64,000 bases of DNA from Neocallimastix lanati (nom. inval.) (lineage: Eukaryota > Neocallimastigomycota > Neocallimastigomycetes > Neocallimastigales > Neocallimastigaceae), in assembly GCA_016946835.1 (NCBI GenBank), contig JACVTC010000276.1, forward strand, positions 1 through 64,000. Direction: 5' to 3'. The position numbers and the translations under genes were made by a program. The notes under the pieces were generated by a model, which was not told the origin of the DNA, searched no databases, and saw nothing but the letters and a program-made list of their open reading frames with translations. Of the stretch, positions 10,652-20,173 are shown in pieces. Each line of letters begins with the position of its first letter. Position 1 is the stretch's first letter.

Positions 10652-10670
10652 AGAGATAATTATTATCTCT
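10652..10670 (-). terminator. Palindromic hairpin between the 151-residue gene and polymerase
   Basis: Perfect 9-bp inverted repeat AGAGATAAT / ATTATCTCT with a single central base, 8 bases past the stop of the upstream minus-strand gene. Conserved in copy 2 at 63340-63358. This is a candidate mRNA 3'-end hairpin of the kind known from mimiviruses. Confidence 0.4.
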
Positions 10671-10677
10671 TTATTTT

Positions 10678-11133
10678 TTATCGTTCTGTATCAAAATCAA
10701 TAATGAAATTATCGTATACAATTATATTATAAGTAATGTTATAGCGTTGTACATCCATATAATAATCTTCATAATTATTATTATATTCTTTAATAAAATC
10801 TTTTAATAAATTTTTAACTATTTCTATCTGTTTTTCATTTGATACAAAGTTTTCTGAAAAATTTTGGAAATAATATTTTCTAATTATGAAGATCATATAT
10901 AACATAGATATATTTAATTTGGTAAATCTTTTTTCGATTATCTCATTAAACTTCCTATTGAATATATGAAGATTTAAAAATTCAATAAAATCGGATATAA
11001 ATACAGTATTACTAAACGTTCCTCTAACACTATTACTTAAATTATGTTTAATTTTTTGAATTAATGTTTGCTGAGAATTATAACTCTTTCCTTTTACTTG
11101 GTTTATTATATTCTTATTTTTATCTTTAAACAT
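10678..11133 (-). CDS. Unknown 151-residue viral protein, copy 1
   Basis: Not recognised. A basic N-terminus (about residues 1-35) is followed by a hydrophobic, helical-looking middle with IIEKRFTKLNISMLYMIFII at about 63-82, then an acidic Tyr-rich tail. It lies upstream of the polymerase on the same strand, 170 bases apart, so a role in replication is possible but is only context. The protein is identical in copy 2 (63366-63821), including start and stop, while neighbouring genes in that copy are broken. That supports it being a real gene. Confidence 0.75.
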   Translation of the reverse strand: MFKDKNKNIINQVKGKSYNSQQTLIQKIKHNLSNSVRGTFSNTVFISDFIEFLNLHIFNRKFNEIIEKRFTKLNISMLYMIFIIRKYYFQNFSENFVSNEKQIEIVKNLLKDFIKEYNNNYEDYYMDVQRYNITYNIIVYDNFIIDFDTER

Positions 11134-11726
11134 TACTGATTATGAAAATTTTTAAAATATAAAAAAATTTTTTATATAGAATTCCTTTTCTTATAGATAT
11201 ATATACACAAATTGGTTTTGTTTTTATCGTTATATCGCTATATAATTTTTGATATTATATAAAATTCTCTTTTATCATTTTAAATATCTTAATATTTCAA
11301 ACATTATAGATTACTAAACAATATTATATCATATAATAAATTATAGTTTAGTATATTATAATAAAGATTTAATTTACCATATTACAAAATCTGAATAAAA
11401 AAATAAAAATTTTAAATTTATATTTAATATTCATTTCAAATATCCTTGATTATAATAAAATACAATAATTTACTTAAAACAGGATAGTAAATAAATAAAT
11501 TTTATTTATATACATTTTTTATTAGAAAACACTAATTTTATTTTTCAAAAAAAAGAAATAAAAATGGTTATAACAACATTAGTAAATTTTAATGAAACAA
11601 TTGATTTTTATTAATTAATATAAAGACAAAATAAATTTAATAAAACAATTGATTTATTATTTATTAAAATATAAAGTCAAACTATATTTTTTTTTATTAA
11701 AGGATAAAAAAAAAATAAAAATAAAA
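11134..11726. other. AT-rich divergent intergenic region
   Basis: No gene seen between two divergent genes; likely holds promoters for both. The similarity to copy 2 can be followed to 11312, where the window's second copy ends. The phrase AAAACAATTGATTT occurs twice, near 11597 and 11642. Confidence 0.5.
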
Positions 11727-12317
11727 ATGTCTGAGGTGGTTAAAAATTTATCTCAAAAAAGATATGATGAATTACGCCGAAATGTTATTATTGATGCTAT
11801 TGACATTGTATTCAATACTATTTCAAATCAAGTTAAAATAGATAATAAAGATAAATCTTTTACAGTTAGAAAACTAACAAATAGTATCGAATTAATTTAT
11901 GATTTAAGTAGTCAAGAAAATAACGATAAAATTCCTTCGGAAATCATTAAATCAATAAAACCACGAATAAGTCATAAATTAAACAATACATTTTGTTATA
12001 AATTACCGTCTAAAAACGAAAATACAAACCTCGGAAAGGAAAGTAAAAATTCTTCTATTGTATTTTCACCATTTATTCAAAATGCTATTGAAGTTTCCCA
12101 AAATGATATAAAAATGGATGTACAATTACCAAAATCTCTTGAACATTATCATTTCTTTGTTTTCCCTTTAAATATGGATGGAAAGGAGTATATTATCACT
12201 TATGCAGAAGAAAATAAATATAGTAAACGTGAAATCATTGAAATATTACATAATAATGTATCAATAGATAAAAATATCCTTTCTAAAGAATTAAAAGAAA
12301 AATATTATTTTAATTAA
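11727..12317 (+). CDS. Unknown 196-residue viral protein
   Basis: Not recognised. The frame is open from an ATG at 11649, but the 26 residues before 11727 are Lys/Tyr/Leu junk encoded by A/T runs, and the protein from MSEVVKNLS looks ordinary; I chose the ATG at 11727. It is a mixed alpha/beta, mildly acidic protein without a signal peptide or membrane segment. The N-terminal half contains a RYDELRRNVIIDAID helix and the C-terminal half a YHFFVFPLNMDGKEYIITY beta-hairpin-like stretch. It sits between replication genes in the viral block, so I take it as viral. No catalytic motif seen. Confidence 0.7.
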   Translation: MSEVVKNLSQKRYDELRRNVIIDAIDIVFNTISNQVKIDNKDKSFTVRKLTNSIELIYDLSSQENNDKIPSEIIKSIKPRISHKLNNTFCYKLPSKNENTNLGKESKNSSIVFSPFIQNAIEVSQNDIKMDVQLPKSLEHYHFFVFPLNMDGKEYIITYAEENKYSKREIIEILHNNVSIDKNILSKELKEKYYFN

Positions 12318-12648
12318 TATGTAAATAAATAGCTAGATATTGGGATAAATATCTAAGTAAATATTTTTTTTAAAATTTTTTTTTAAAACTTTAAATCACA
12401 AAAATTTTTAAATATTTATTAAAAAAATATTTTATATTAATATATAATTATTATTGGATAATTGAATGATTATTTCTTTTTTAATAAGTCATTATTTTAT
12501 AATTAAGAAATTAAAAAAAAATTTTTTAAAAATAATATACACATATAAAAAATATTAATATTAACAATTAAAATGATTTAATTTCTTTTAAAATGAAAAA
12601 ATAATTAATATATAAATCTACAAATTTTTTAAATAGTAATTAAAAAAT
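12318..12648. other. AT-rich spacer
   Basis: Nothing recognisable; presumably contains the promoter of the helicase gene downstream. Confidence 0.5.
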
Positions 12649-14608
12649 ATGATTTTAGTAAAAACGAAAGAATCAGAAATTACAAATAATTATCATCCGA
12701 TTATTTACTTATTAATTATACTTTTAAAGCAAAATAAGGATAAACATACAAAATGTTATCGTATGTTGAAAAAATATCTTGAAAATTATGATATCAAATT
12801 AAGTGATATTGAAAATATTAATATTCAATTAGAAAATAACGAAATAGAACATTCAAATAATTACAATAACATTTATAATAATAATAATAATAATACATAT
12901 AATAATAATGAATATAATAATGGTATTCATAATGATAATGGTAATAATAATGACAGTGATAATGAAAGCAGTGACTCAGAAGAATACAATTTTGATGAAA
13001 TAAATATTAATGACCTTAATTCTGTTTTGAAAAATTTAGAAATTAATAAAGTAAATCAGTCATCAAATCAAGAAGCAGATTATAAATATGATATTATTGA
13101 TATTATTTATCAATGCATGGAAGACTATGGTTCAATGGTAGTTGATAAAGCACGATTAATCACTATTAAAAATTATTATAGTAAATCATATTTAACGTCT
13201 CAGATTATTTTTAACATATTTATTGTGTTATACTTAGGATATTTAGTATTTAGTGAAGATGAATGGTATAAATTTTCATATAGTCGTCATGGATGGGAAA
13301 TTATAAGTGCTTATGATCTCGCCAAAGAAATCAATATGGGATTAGTAAATAAGCTTACCAAGTTGTGTAATGAATGCAAATTTAAATTGGAAAATTTACC
13401 TACGAAATTATTTTCGTTTATGAGTGGTCATTCGGTTACATTTAAAAATTTATATCAGTTAGAAACCTTCTTCTACTTGGACAATTTTATTTCTCGAATG
13501 GATAAAAGTAAAGTTTTAAGATTTGAAGATTGTGTTTATGATTTCACCATCAATAAACCACGACCAGGAATGCCAAAAGACTTTTGTCTTAAATCTACCA
13601 ATTATAATTTTCACTCTGAAAATAAGAATAAAGTAAAAGAAGTGAAAGAATTTTTTGAAGATATTTTTGTCGACAAGGAATTGATACAGTATGTATTAAA
13701 AATTTTAGCTTCCACCCTTACTTACGGTAATAAATTGCGTGCCATTGTATTTTTTATTGGATCGGGTAGAAACGGTAAGACTACGCTTACTAACATGTTA
13801 CGTCTTTCACTAGGAGATTATGCTGCAACGCCAAATGTTTCTTTATTTTTAGGAAAATCGGTTAGTGCTGATAAACCAAGTCCACAAATGGTAGATCTTA
13901 ATTGTGCAAGAGTGGCCATATGTGAAGAACCAGATGCTCGTAGTATTGCTATTACAGGTGATACTAAAGCTATAACCGGTAATGTAGGCTTTATTAAAAC
14001 CCGAACCTTGTATAAGGATGTTCAAGCAGTATCTGTTGATTTACTACCCATTATTAATACAAATGACAAATTGACAATATCTAACTTAGATAATGCTTTG
14101 ATTGATCGTATACTTGTTATCCCTTTCACCCAACGATTCATAAATAAGATGAATATATCTGTCTTATCTTCAACTCAAAATATCAATAACCCTTCAATAA
14201 AAAGAGCTAATACAAGATGGCAAGGTTCTCGAGTTCAAGGTTATGCTGAAGCTTTAATTACATTTACTTATTGAAAATTATCAAGAGGATTACACCTCCC
14301 TAGAAATTCCTACATCTGTGGTTAATGCAACCAAAAGTTTTATTATGCGTAGTGACCATATTGCTAGATTTTTGGAAAAGAATATTGTTGATAAAAATGA
14401 CAATCATGCTATTCCAATTGATGAACTTTACACCGTTTATAAGAATTGGTTTAAGCAATACGTATCCACTCGTTCCGTATTTTATAGTTTGGAAGATTTT
14501 CGTATGGATTTAATTAAATATAGTATTCGTATCAAAAATTTATCCTCAAATTCGGATTCGGATTCTAAGAAAACCGTTGAATCCATTATTGGATACAGAT
14601 TTATTTAA
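12649..14608 (+). pseudogene. D5-type superfamily 3 helicase, one frameshift
   Basis: Homologous to the helicase half of poxvirus D5 and asfarvirus C962R-type primase-helicases that unwind viral DNA. The first frame (541 residues, to 14274) carries Walker A GSGRNGKTT at 371-379, Walker B around CEEPD at 425-429, the SF3 motif C region LLPIINTND at 465-473, and a DRILVIPF phrase. The C-terminal winged-helix-like part (with ARFLEKNI) continues in another frame, open to 14608. The shift lies near 14263-14265 in a TTT run, consistent with one extra base. The N-terminal region is short and Asn-rich, and I see no archaeo-eukaryotic primase motifs, so the usual primase domain is missing or encoded elsewhere. 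One base in a homopolymer could also be a sequencing error, in which case the gene is intact. Confidence 0.9.
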
Positions 14609-14629
14609 TTATATTAAAAATAAAATAAT

Positions 14630-14659
14630 AGGATGATAATGTTAATTTCTTTCATTCCT
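14630..14659 (+). terminator. Possible 3'-end hairpin after the D5 helicase
   Basis: AGGATGA pairs with TCATTCCT with one bulged base; loop about 15 bases. Lies 21 bases past the stop at 14608. It contains G/C pairs, uncommon in this AT-rich spacer. Confidence 0.35.
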
Positions 14660-15463
14660 TTAATATATATAATTTAAATTAATATTTGTATATATTTATT
14701 TTATATATAAAATTAACAAGGAAAAAAAAATTATATTATTATATTGATATTTATTTATAATTTAAGAATATATATTGTTAAAAATTATTATTTTATTAAT
14801 TATTATAAAAATAGTTTTAAAAAATTTAAAAAATTTATAATTGGTATAGTTATTTCATTAAAAATGGTAATATAAATATTTTATTTTATTTTATATAATG
14901 AAATATAATAATTTTATTCAATGATATTTATTATTCTATTAAATGATATTTGTAAACTTGTTCTTTTCATTAAAAGTTTTTATTACTGAAAAAATTATTA
15001 AATTATTATATTTATATAATACAATTTTAATAGTATATTTAATTTTATTTATTTCTATTTCATATTATTTATATTAATATTAATATTGATTAAATCATTC
15101 ATTTAATGTTTTACATCAAGTTTTACTGAGTTTATTTTTTAAAATTTTAAAAAAATATAAATTACTAAAATTACGAATCAATAATAAAAATAAAGTAAAA
15201 ATATTTAAATTCAAATTCATACACATTTAATTTTAATAAAATAAAAATTGATTTTAAAAATTATATTTATATAAGTAATGATATATATTATTCAACCTAT
15301 TTTTTTTTTAAAATTTTGTTTATTAATATTTTTTTTAATTTAATATTAATATTATATAATAATTTTTTATTTATATTAAATTTATAAATGTATTTATAAT
15401 TTTTTTTATAATTATTTAATTGAATTATATTTTTTTTTTCTTTTTATAATATTTTATTCATAA

Positions 15464-15483
15464 ATTGAAGCACGTACTCCAAT
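15464..15483 (-). terminator. Possible 3'-end hairpin after RPB2
   Basis: ATTGAAG and CTCCAAT arms (6 of 7 pair) around a CACGTA loop, about 30 bases past the RPB2 stop. Same kind of placement as the other viral 3' hairpins. Confidence 0.3.
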
Positions 15484-15514
15484 TGAATCTAAATAAGAAT
15501 TCATAATATTAAAA

Positions 15515-18500
15515 CTATTTGAAACAGTTTAAAATAGTAGTTGGTGTATTACAGCAAGTGCTTAAAGTATTTACAGAATGACATATTTCACAATATCGAA
15601 TATCTATAGCATCGGTATTATTTTTAAACATATCTTGTATTATAGCATTAGTACCATGTGCTACTAAGGCATCCTTTTCCATTTCACCAATTCTTAATCC
15701 ACCATTACGAGATTTTCCTTCAGTAGGTTGTTTACTAATAGAATTAACATTTCCTGTGGTACGATAAAACATTTTTTCTTGAACTTGATGTTGTAAAGCA
15801 GTGTAGTAACAAACTCCAACAAACGCATTTCCAATAGATTTACCGGAAATTGGATCGACCATCTCTTCTAAAATTGGAATATCACTTTCAAAGAATTTGG
15901 ATTCAAACGAACGTAAATCTTCGCTTTCTATAGAAGCATCAAAATACGTTCCAAATCTTTGTGGATCCATAATCATACATTTACCAACATACATTTCAAT
16001 TAAATGACCTACCGTCATTCTTGAAGGAAAAGCATGTGGATTTACAATGATATCAGGAATTACACCATATTTTGTTCTTGGCATCATTTCTTCTAGTAAT
16101 ATCGAACCAATCACACCCTTCTGAGCATATCGACTTGCGAATTTATCACCTTGTTGTGGTTGATATAAATGTCGAACTTTTACACAGCAATAGCATACAT
16201 CATCCTCAATATATCTGGTACAATGATCCACAATCACAGGTTTTCTGAATATATTTTCTACATCAGTCACTTTATTTGAAATCACATCATATATACGAAA
16301 TAGTGGTTCATTGACATTGTGAGGATTATAAGCAATTTTTGTATTTGGTTTTGGTAATCCATCTTTATAGTTTAAATTAATGTTGACTAATATTTCCCTT
16401 TTAATGTTATAGGATAAGTATTGATATCGATATTTAATATTATTAAATAATCCATCTTTAATGCTTTTATCATTAAATATTAAACTATCCTCTTGATTGT
16501 TGCCATATGCCATGATAGCCACAATGGCATTTTGACCTCCGAATCTGTGGTATGTATTTCCAGTAGTCACCAGAAGTGTATCATCACTTTCAATAGTAAT
16601 ATTTGACAAGTCAGCGAGACGGTTTCTAAATTCATTATTATTTAAAGTTAAATTTTTATCAAATTTAATATTTTCCGAATTCTCTTCTTTCCCATCCATT
16701 ATTTCGGGGTTATTTTCATGAACACTATTCTTACTTGAATTTTCTTCAATAGAATTATCCAAAAATTCTAAATTCGAAAATAATTCATTCATATTAATAT
16801 TATCTTTATTGAGTAAAAAATCTAAGGACTTATAATGACACAGTCTTCTTGATAAAATATATTCTAGCTTTGTCATACAAAATGGTCTTTGTGCATTAAT
16901 TAGTCTTCTAGAATTATCGTTGTATTTAAAGATGGTGCTGTCATTCGACATACACTGCTTTGTCATTCCAGCTTGAAATGTGAGTCTTGGTACATGATTA
17001 TTACCAGGAAATGGCGATAAAGCACTAATTAAACCAAAAATAAAATTTGGATCAAGTTCTTCGTATTGATAATTGATATTTATTTTATTTTCAGAAATTT
17101 CAACAAGTCTTATGCCAATTTCTTTTCCGTTTTTCTTTATTCTAATTGGTCGAAACATTCTTCCTTCATCCGTAAATAAATAATAACTGATGTTATCGAA
17201 AACACAACTTATATAAGGATATTTCAATTTTAATACTTTATAAGTATAGTCTACTAAATCCGTGGTAGTGAATCCGATAAACCGTGTATTCAATAATACT
17301 GGATATTTTTTTCCAGTTTTTAAAGTTTTTCTTTTTTCATTAGGACTATTAGAATTACTAGTGTCACTATCACAATAATCATCATCTCCATATTCAGAGT
17401 TACTTTGACTATTATCATTACTTTTATTTTCAGTGTTACTTTGGCTATTATCATTAATATTTTCATCTGAATTACTATTACTATTATCGTCATCTTTTTT
17501 ATCTTGAGTTGTAGCATCATATATTTCATTATACTTGAATAAAAAGGGTTCAAGAATTTTTTCATCAATAGTAAAATCTGGCCCCATTAATACAGATAAT
17601 CCAAAATATTTTACAAAGCCTACATCTTTGGATTCAGGAGTTTCAAATGGACAAAAATAACCGTAATCATAAGACATACGGAGTTGAGAATTATCACTCT
17701 CTGTGTTGATGGGAATTTGAACTCTTCGTAAATGGGAAAGTTTATCGTAGTAAGAACGCTTACTTAACGTTTGTACAGAAATAGCTTCATATTCTCGGAA
17801 ATAAGAACGAACTTTTCCAGATTTTACATTTCCGTACAATTTTATATTTAAATTTCTAATGAACTTATCCAGTGGTAATTTTTTATTTTCCAAAGTAAAA
17901 TATTTTATGCTACGATATAAGGAATAAGGAAAGGTATCAATACGACTGTTATAATATTGAACATTTCCTTCATTATGGAATAATGATCTTGCCATTGCCA
18001 AATAAGTATAGAATTTAGTACTTTTATCATTATATGACGAATCGTTTGATGATGACTCATTACAATGTAAGTAGTCTGGAGTAAAGTAGCTATCGATCAT
18101 TCTATCGACCATGGATAATATTTTATTATGACTTTCGGAACGACGAGCTATAATAGATTGTAATGTTTCTTCAGGAAATGAATCCGGAATAATAATATTA
18201 ATATCTTTAGGTAAATTTTCACCAATCACCACCGATACGATTATATTTTTAATTTCATCCAAGGAAAGCGAAGGATTCAAATGATGAAGAATATACACCA
18301 ATGATATACTTTGTCTTTCATGCGACTTAATTCCTTTTATACGTAACTCTTGGAAAAATAATGAATAATAAACTCTAATATCTAATAAGGTATATCTTTT
18401 CATATTGCTTAATTTTTTTTCTCGACTTTTATTTGAAAATCTATAATGGATATCAATATTAGTGTATTCATTGTTTAAATCCACATAATTTTCATTCCCT

Positions 18501-18988
18501 AAATTATGGTAATCCAATTTAACCTTTTCCCTTTTTTCTTTACTTCTTGTAGATTGCTTTAACATAATCTTTTTTAAATATACAATGTAACTATAATCGG
18601 TAAACATCTCCAGAGATTGAAATTTTCCTTTTTCATTACATTCCTTATACTCAATGCGATCCTCCTTATAAACAAAAAAAGGTGTACAAAATATTTCTTG
18701 TGAAATAATCACTTTTTCAATCCCATCTACAACGAATACTCCGTCGATTGGTGCTGGTATTTTAATTTCATAATCATCATGAATTAATGATATATAGTAT
18801 GTCTTTTTCTCTACCATCAAATGATCATACTCTACCTCTGGAATAGAAATAGTTAAAGGATTTAATTTAGGTAGCTTTTTTTCTAAAAATACTTTAATAT
18901 CATACAACTTTTTTATAAATAATTTATCTATATTAGCATAGACATTATATTGATTTATAAATTTTGCCAAATAATTATTTTCGCTCAT
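15515..18988 (-). CDS. RPB2: DNA-directed RNA polymerase second-largest subunit
   Basis: 1157 residues, full length for an RPB2 homologue. Visible signatures are NNHVPRLTFQAGMTKQ in the fork region, RFGGQNAIVAIMAYG with NNQEDSLIFN after it, GDKFASRYAQKGVIGS from residue 947, SRMTVGHLIE, and GGLRIGEMEKDALVAHG near the C-terminus. The C-terminal zinc site is CEIC at 1133-1136 with a paired CC at 1145-1146, a reduced version of the usual CxxC pair. Two Asn/Asp/Ser-rich acidic inserts (about 489-552 and 733-774) interrupt loops. With the two RPB1 halves this forms the catalytic core of a viral RNA polymerase. The gene is head to head with the UDG-like gene, the start codons overlapping in a single CATG, so there is no 5' intergenic space. 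Confidence 0.97.
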   Translation of the reverse strand: MSENNYLAKFINQYNVYANIDKLFIKKLYDIKVFLEKKLPKLNPLTISIPEVEYDHLMVEKKTYYISLIHDDYEIKIPAPIDGVFVVDGIEKVIISQEIFCTPFFVYKEDRIEYKECNEKGKFQSLEMFTDYSYIVYLKKIMLKQSTRSKEKREKVKLDYHNLGNENYVDLNNEYTNIDIHYRFSNKSREKKLSNMKRYTLLDIRVYYSLFFQELRIKGIKSHERQSISLVYILHHLNPSLSLDEIKNIIVSVVIGENLPKDINIIIPDSFPEETLQSIIARRSESHNKILSMVDRMIDSYFTPDYLHCNESSSNDSSYNDKSTKFYTYLAMARSLFHNEGNVQYYNSRIDTFPYSLYRSIKYFTLENKKLPLDKFIRNLNIKLYGNVKSGKVRSYFREYEAISVQTLSKRSYYDKLSHLRRVQIPINTESDNSQLRMSYDYGYFCPFETPESKDVGFVKYFGLSVLMGPDFTIDEKILEPFLFKYNEIYDATTQDKKDDDNSNSNSDENINDNSQSNTENKSNDNSQSNSEYGDDDYCDSDTSNSNSPNEKRKTLKTGKKYPVLLNTRFIGFTTTDLVDYTYKVLKLKYPYISCVFDNISYYLFTDEGRMFRPIRIKKNGKEIGIRLVEISENKININYQYEELDPNFIFGLISALSPFPGNNHVPRLTFQAGMTKQCMSNDSTIFKYNDNSRRLINAQRPFCMTKLEYILSRRLCHYKSLDFLLNKDNINMNELFSNLEFLDNSIEENSSKNSVHENNPEIMDGKEENSENIKFDKNLTLNNNEFRNRLADLSNITIESDDTLLVTTGNTYHRFGGQNAIVAIMAYGNNQEDSLIFNDKSIKDGLFNNIKYRYQYLSYNIKREILVNINLNYKDGLPKPNTKIAYNPHNVNEPLFRIYDVISNKVTDVENIFRKPVIVDHCTRYIEDDVCYCCVKVRHLYQPQQGDKFASRYAQKGVIGSILLEEMMPRTKYGVIPDIIVNPHAFPSRMTVGHLIEMYVGKCMIMDPQRFGTYFDASIESEDLRSFESKFFESDIPILEEMVDPISGKSIGNAFVGVCYYTALQHQVQEKMFYRTTGNVNSISKQPTEGKSRNGGLRIGEMEKDALVAHGTNAIIQDMFKNNTDAIDIRYCEICHSVNTLSTCCNTPTTILNCFK

Positions 18989-19604
18989 GTCATGGAATGA
19001 TTTCTTTATTAAAAATTCAAAATTAATTAATCATATATTAAATCAGTTGAAAACAACGTATTACACACCACCTTTGGAACATATATTTGCTATTTTTAAG
19101 TATATACCATTGGAGAAAGTTAAAGTGGTGATGATTGGTGATGAACCCTACCAAAAATCATGTGATAGAAGCGATATTGCATTTGCAACACGAAATTCTA
19201 CTCCTCCTCTTCTATTGAAACGTATATTTCAAAATATGGAAAGTACGGTAACTTCTTTTAAACGACCAATAGATTACCATTTAGATCAATGGCTTAAAAA
19301 TGGAATATTTTTATGCAATTTTTGTTTTACCCGTCCTGTAGTCGATACTATTCCTTTTCATTATTACCTTCTATGGGAACCGTTCATTAACAATTTAGTA
19401 CAATATATCTCTAATCATCATTCTGTGGTTTTCTTATTATTTGGCTCTAAAGCCATTTCTTTACGTAAATCAATTAATGAAATAAAATCTTCAGTAGTCG
19501 AAGTTCCTCATCCAATCAATGAATATACTAAATTTAAAAATTCAAAATGTTTCATTAAAGCAAGAGAACTTGCTGGTGAAATTGGTTTTACTTTTGAATG
19601 GTAA
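18987..19604 (+). CDS. Divergent uracil-DNA glycosylase-like protein
   Basis: 205 residues with the layout of family 1 UDG. GDEPYQ at 51-56 stands where GQDPYH should be, LCN at 109-111 where LLN should be (the uracil-binding Asn is kept), FLLFGSKA at 149-156 matches the LLWG strand, and HP at 175-176 is the start of the HPSP leucine-loop motif, whose remainder is lost. The catalytic Asp of the first motif aligns with Glu. UDGs remove uracil from DNA; the poxvirus homologue D4 is also the polymerase processivity clamp together with its partner. The altered active site suggests weak or lost glycosylase activity and makes a structural replication role plausible, but that is inference. The start codon overlaps the RPB2 start on the other strand; the next in-frame Met is within the first catalytic strand, so this start is required. 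Confidence 0.78.
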   Translation: MSWNDFFIKNSKLINHILNQLKTTYYTPPLEHIFAIFKYIPLEKVKVVMIGDEPYQKSCDRSDIAFATRNSTPPLLLKRIFQNMESTVTSFKRPIDYHLDQWLKNGIFLCNFCFTRPVVDTIPFHYYLLWEPFINNLVQYISNHHSVVFLLFGSKAISLRKSINEIKSSVVEVPHPINEYTKFKNSKCFIKARELAGEIGFTFEW

Positions 19605-20173
19605 AAACAGTGAAAATATTTGTATATATATATATTTTTTTTAATTTATTAATAATATTTTATAAATAACATGTACAAAAATTATAAAATAATTAATAAT
19701 AAATTTAATAATAAAAATATTTTTTTTAAAAACCAAAAAACAAAAACCAAAAAAAAATATTTATATATATATTTGTAAATGTTAAAGAAAATTTTATGTT
19801 AATAATTTTTTAAAATTTTAAAATAACCAAATAAAAAATTGTATTATTTTATATATTTATATTTTTTTATTATAACTCAAAAATATTAAAAATTTTTTTT
19901 ATAATCATAAAATAAAAGTATAATATATGAGTCATACATTTATAAATTGATATTTCTATATTTCATATTTATTAATTAAAAAATAGAAAATAAAAATATT
20001 TATTTATTCATAATATTAAACATTTATTTTTATATTCGTAAATTGTGTATTCTTAAATTTTTTACAAATTTATTTTATAAAAATAAATATTTTTTAAATA
20101 AAATAGTAATGGAAAATATTTATACTTTATATATACGAATATTAAGTATTTAAATTTATAAAAAAAAATTATT
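19605..20173. other. AT-rich spacer
   Basis: No gene seen; A/T-rich with a TA run near 19620-19640. Likely contains the capping enzyme promoter. Confidence 0.5.

Larger units (their letters stand above)
4208..11312. repeat. Direct repeat, copy 1 of the viral segment
   Basis: This 7.1-kb stretch recurs in the same orientation at 56835-64000, where the window ends, so the true repeat is at least this long. The offset is 52627 at the left edge, 52622 at the RPB1 C-terminal gene and 52688 at the polymerase start, reflecting small indels. By eye the copies are near-identical, with few substitutions. Copy 1 holds the 3' stub of an unknown gene, RPB1 C-terminal half, DNA polymerase and a 151-residue unknown, all open in this copy apart from the stub. 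Confidence 0.97.
14609..15514. other. Convergent AT-rich spacer between the D5 helicase and RPB2
   Basis: No gene seen in 906 bases. Two hairpins flank it near the gene ends (14630-14659 and 15464-15483). Confidence 0.55.

Noticed and set aside
11649-11726. Upstream ATG extending the 196-residue protein by 26 residues
   Set aside because: The extension is encoded by A/T runs and is only Lys, Tyr, Leu, Phe and Ile; the downstream ATG starts normal protein sequence.
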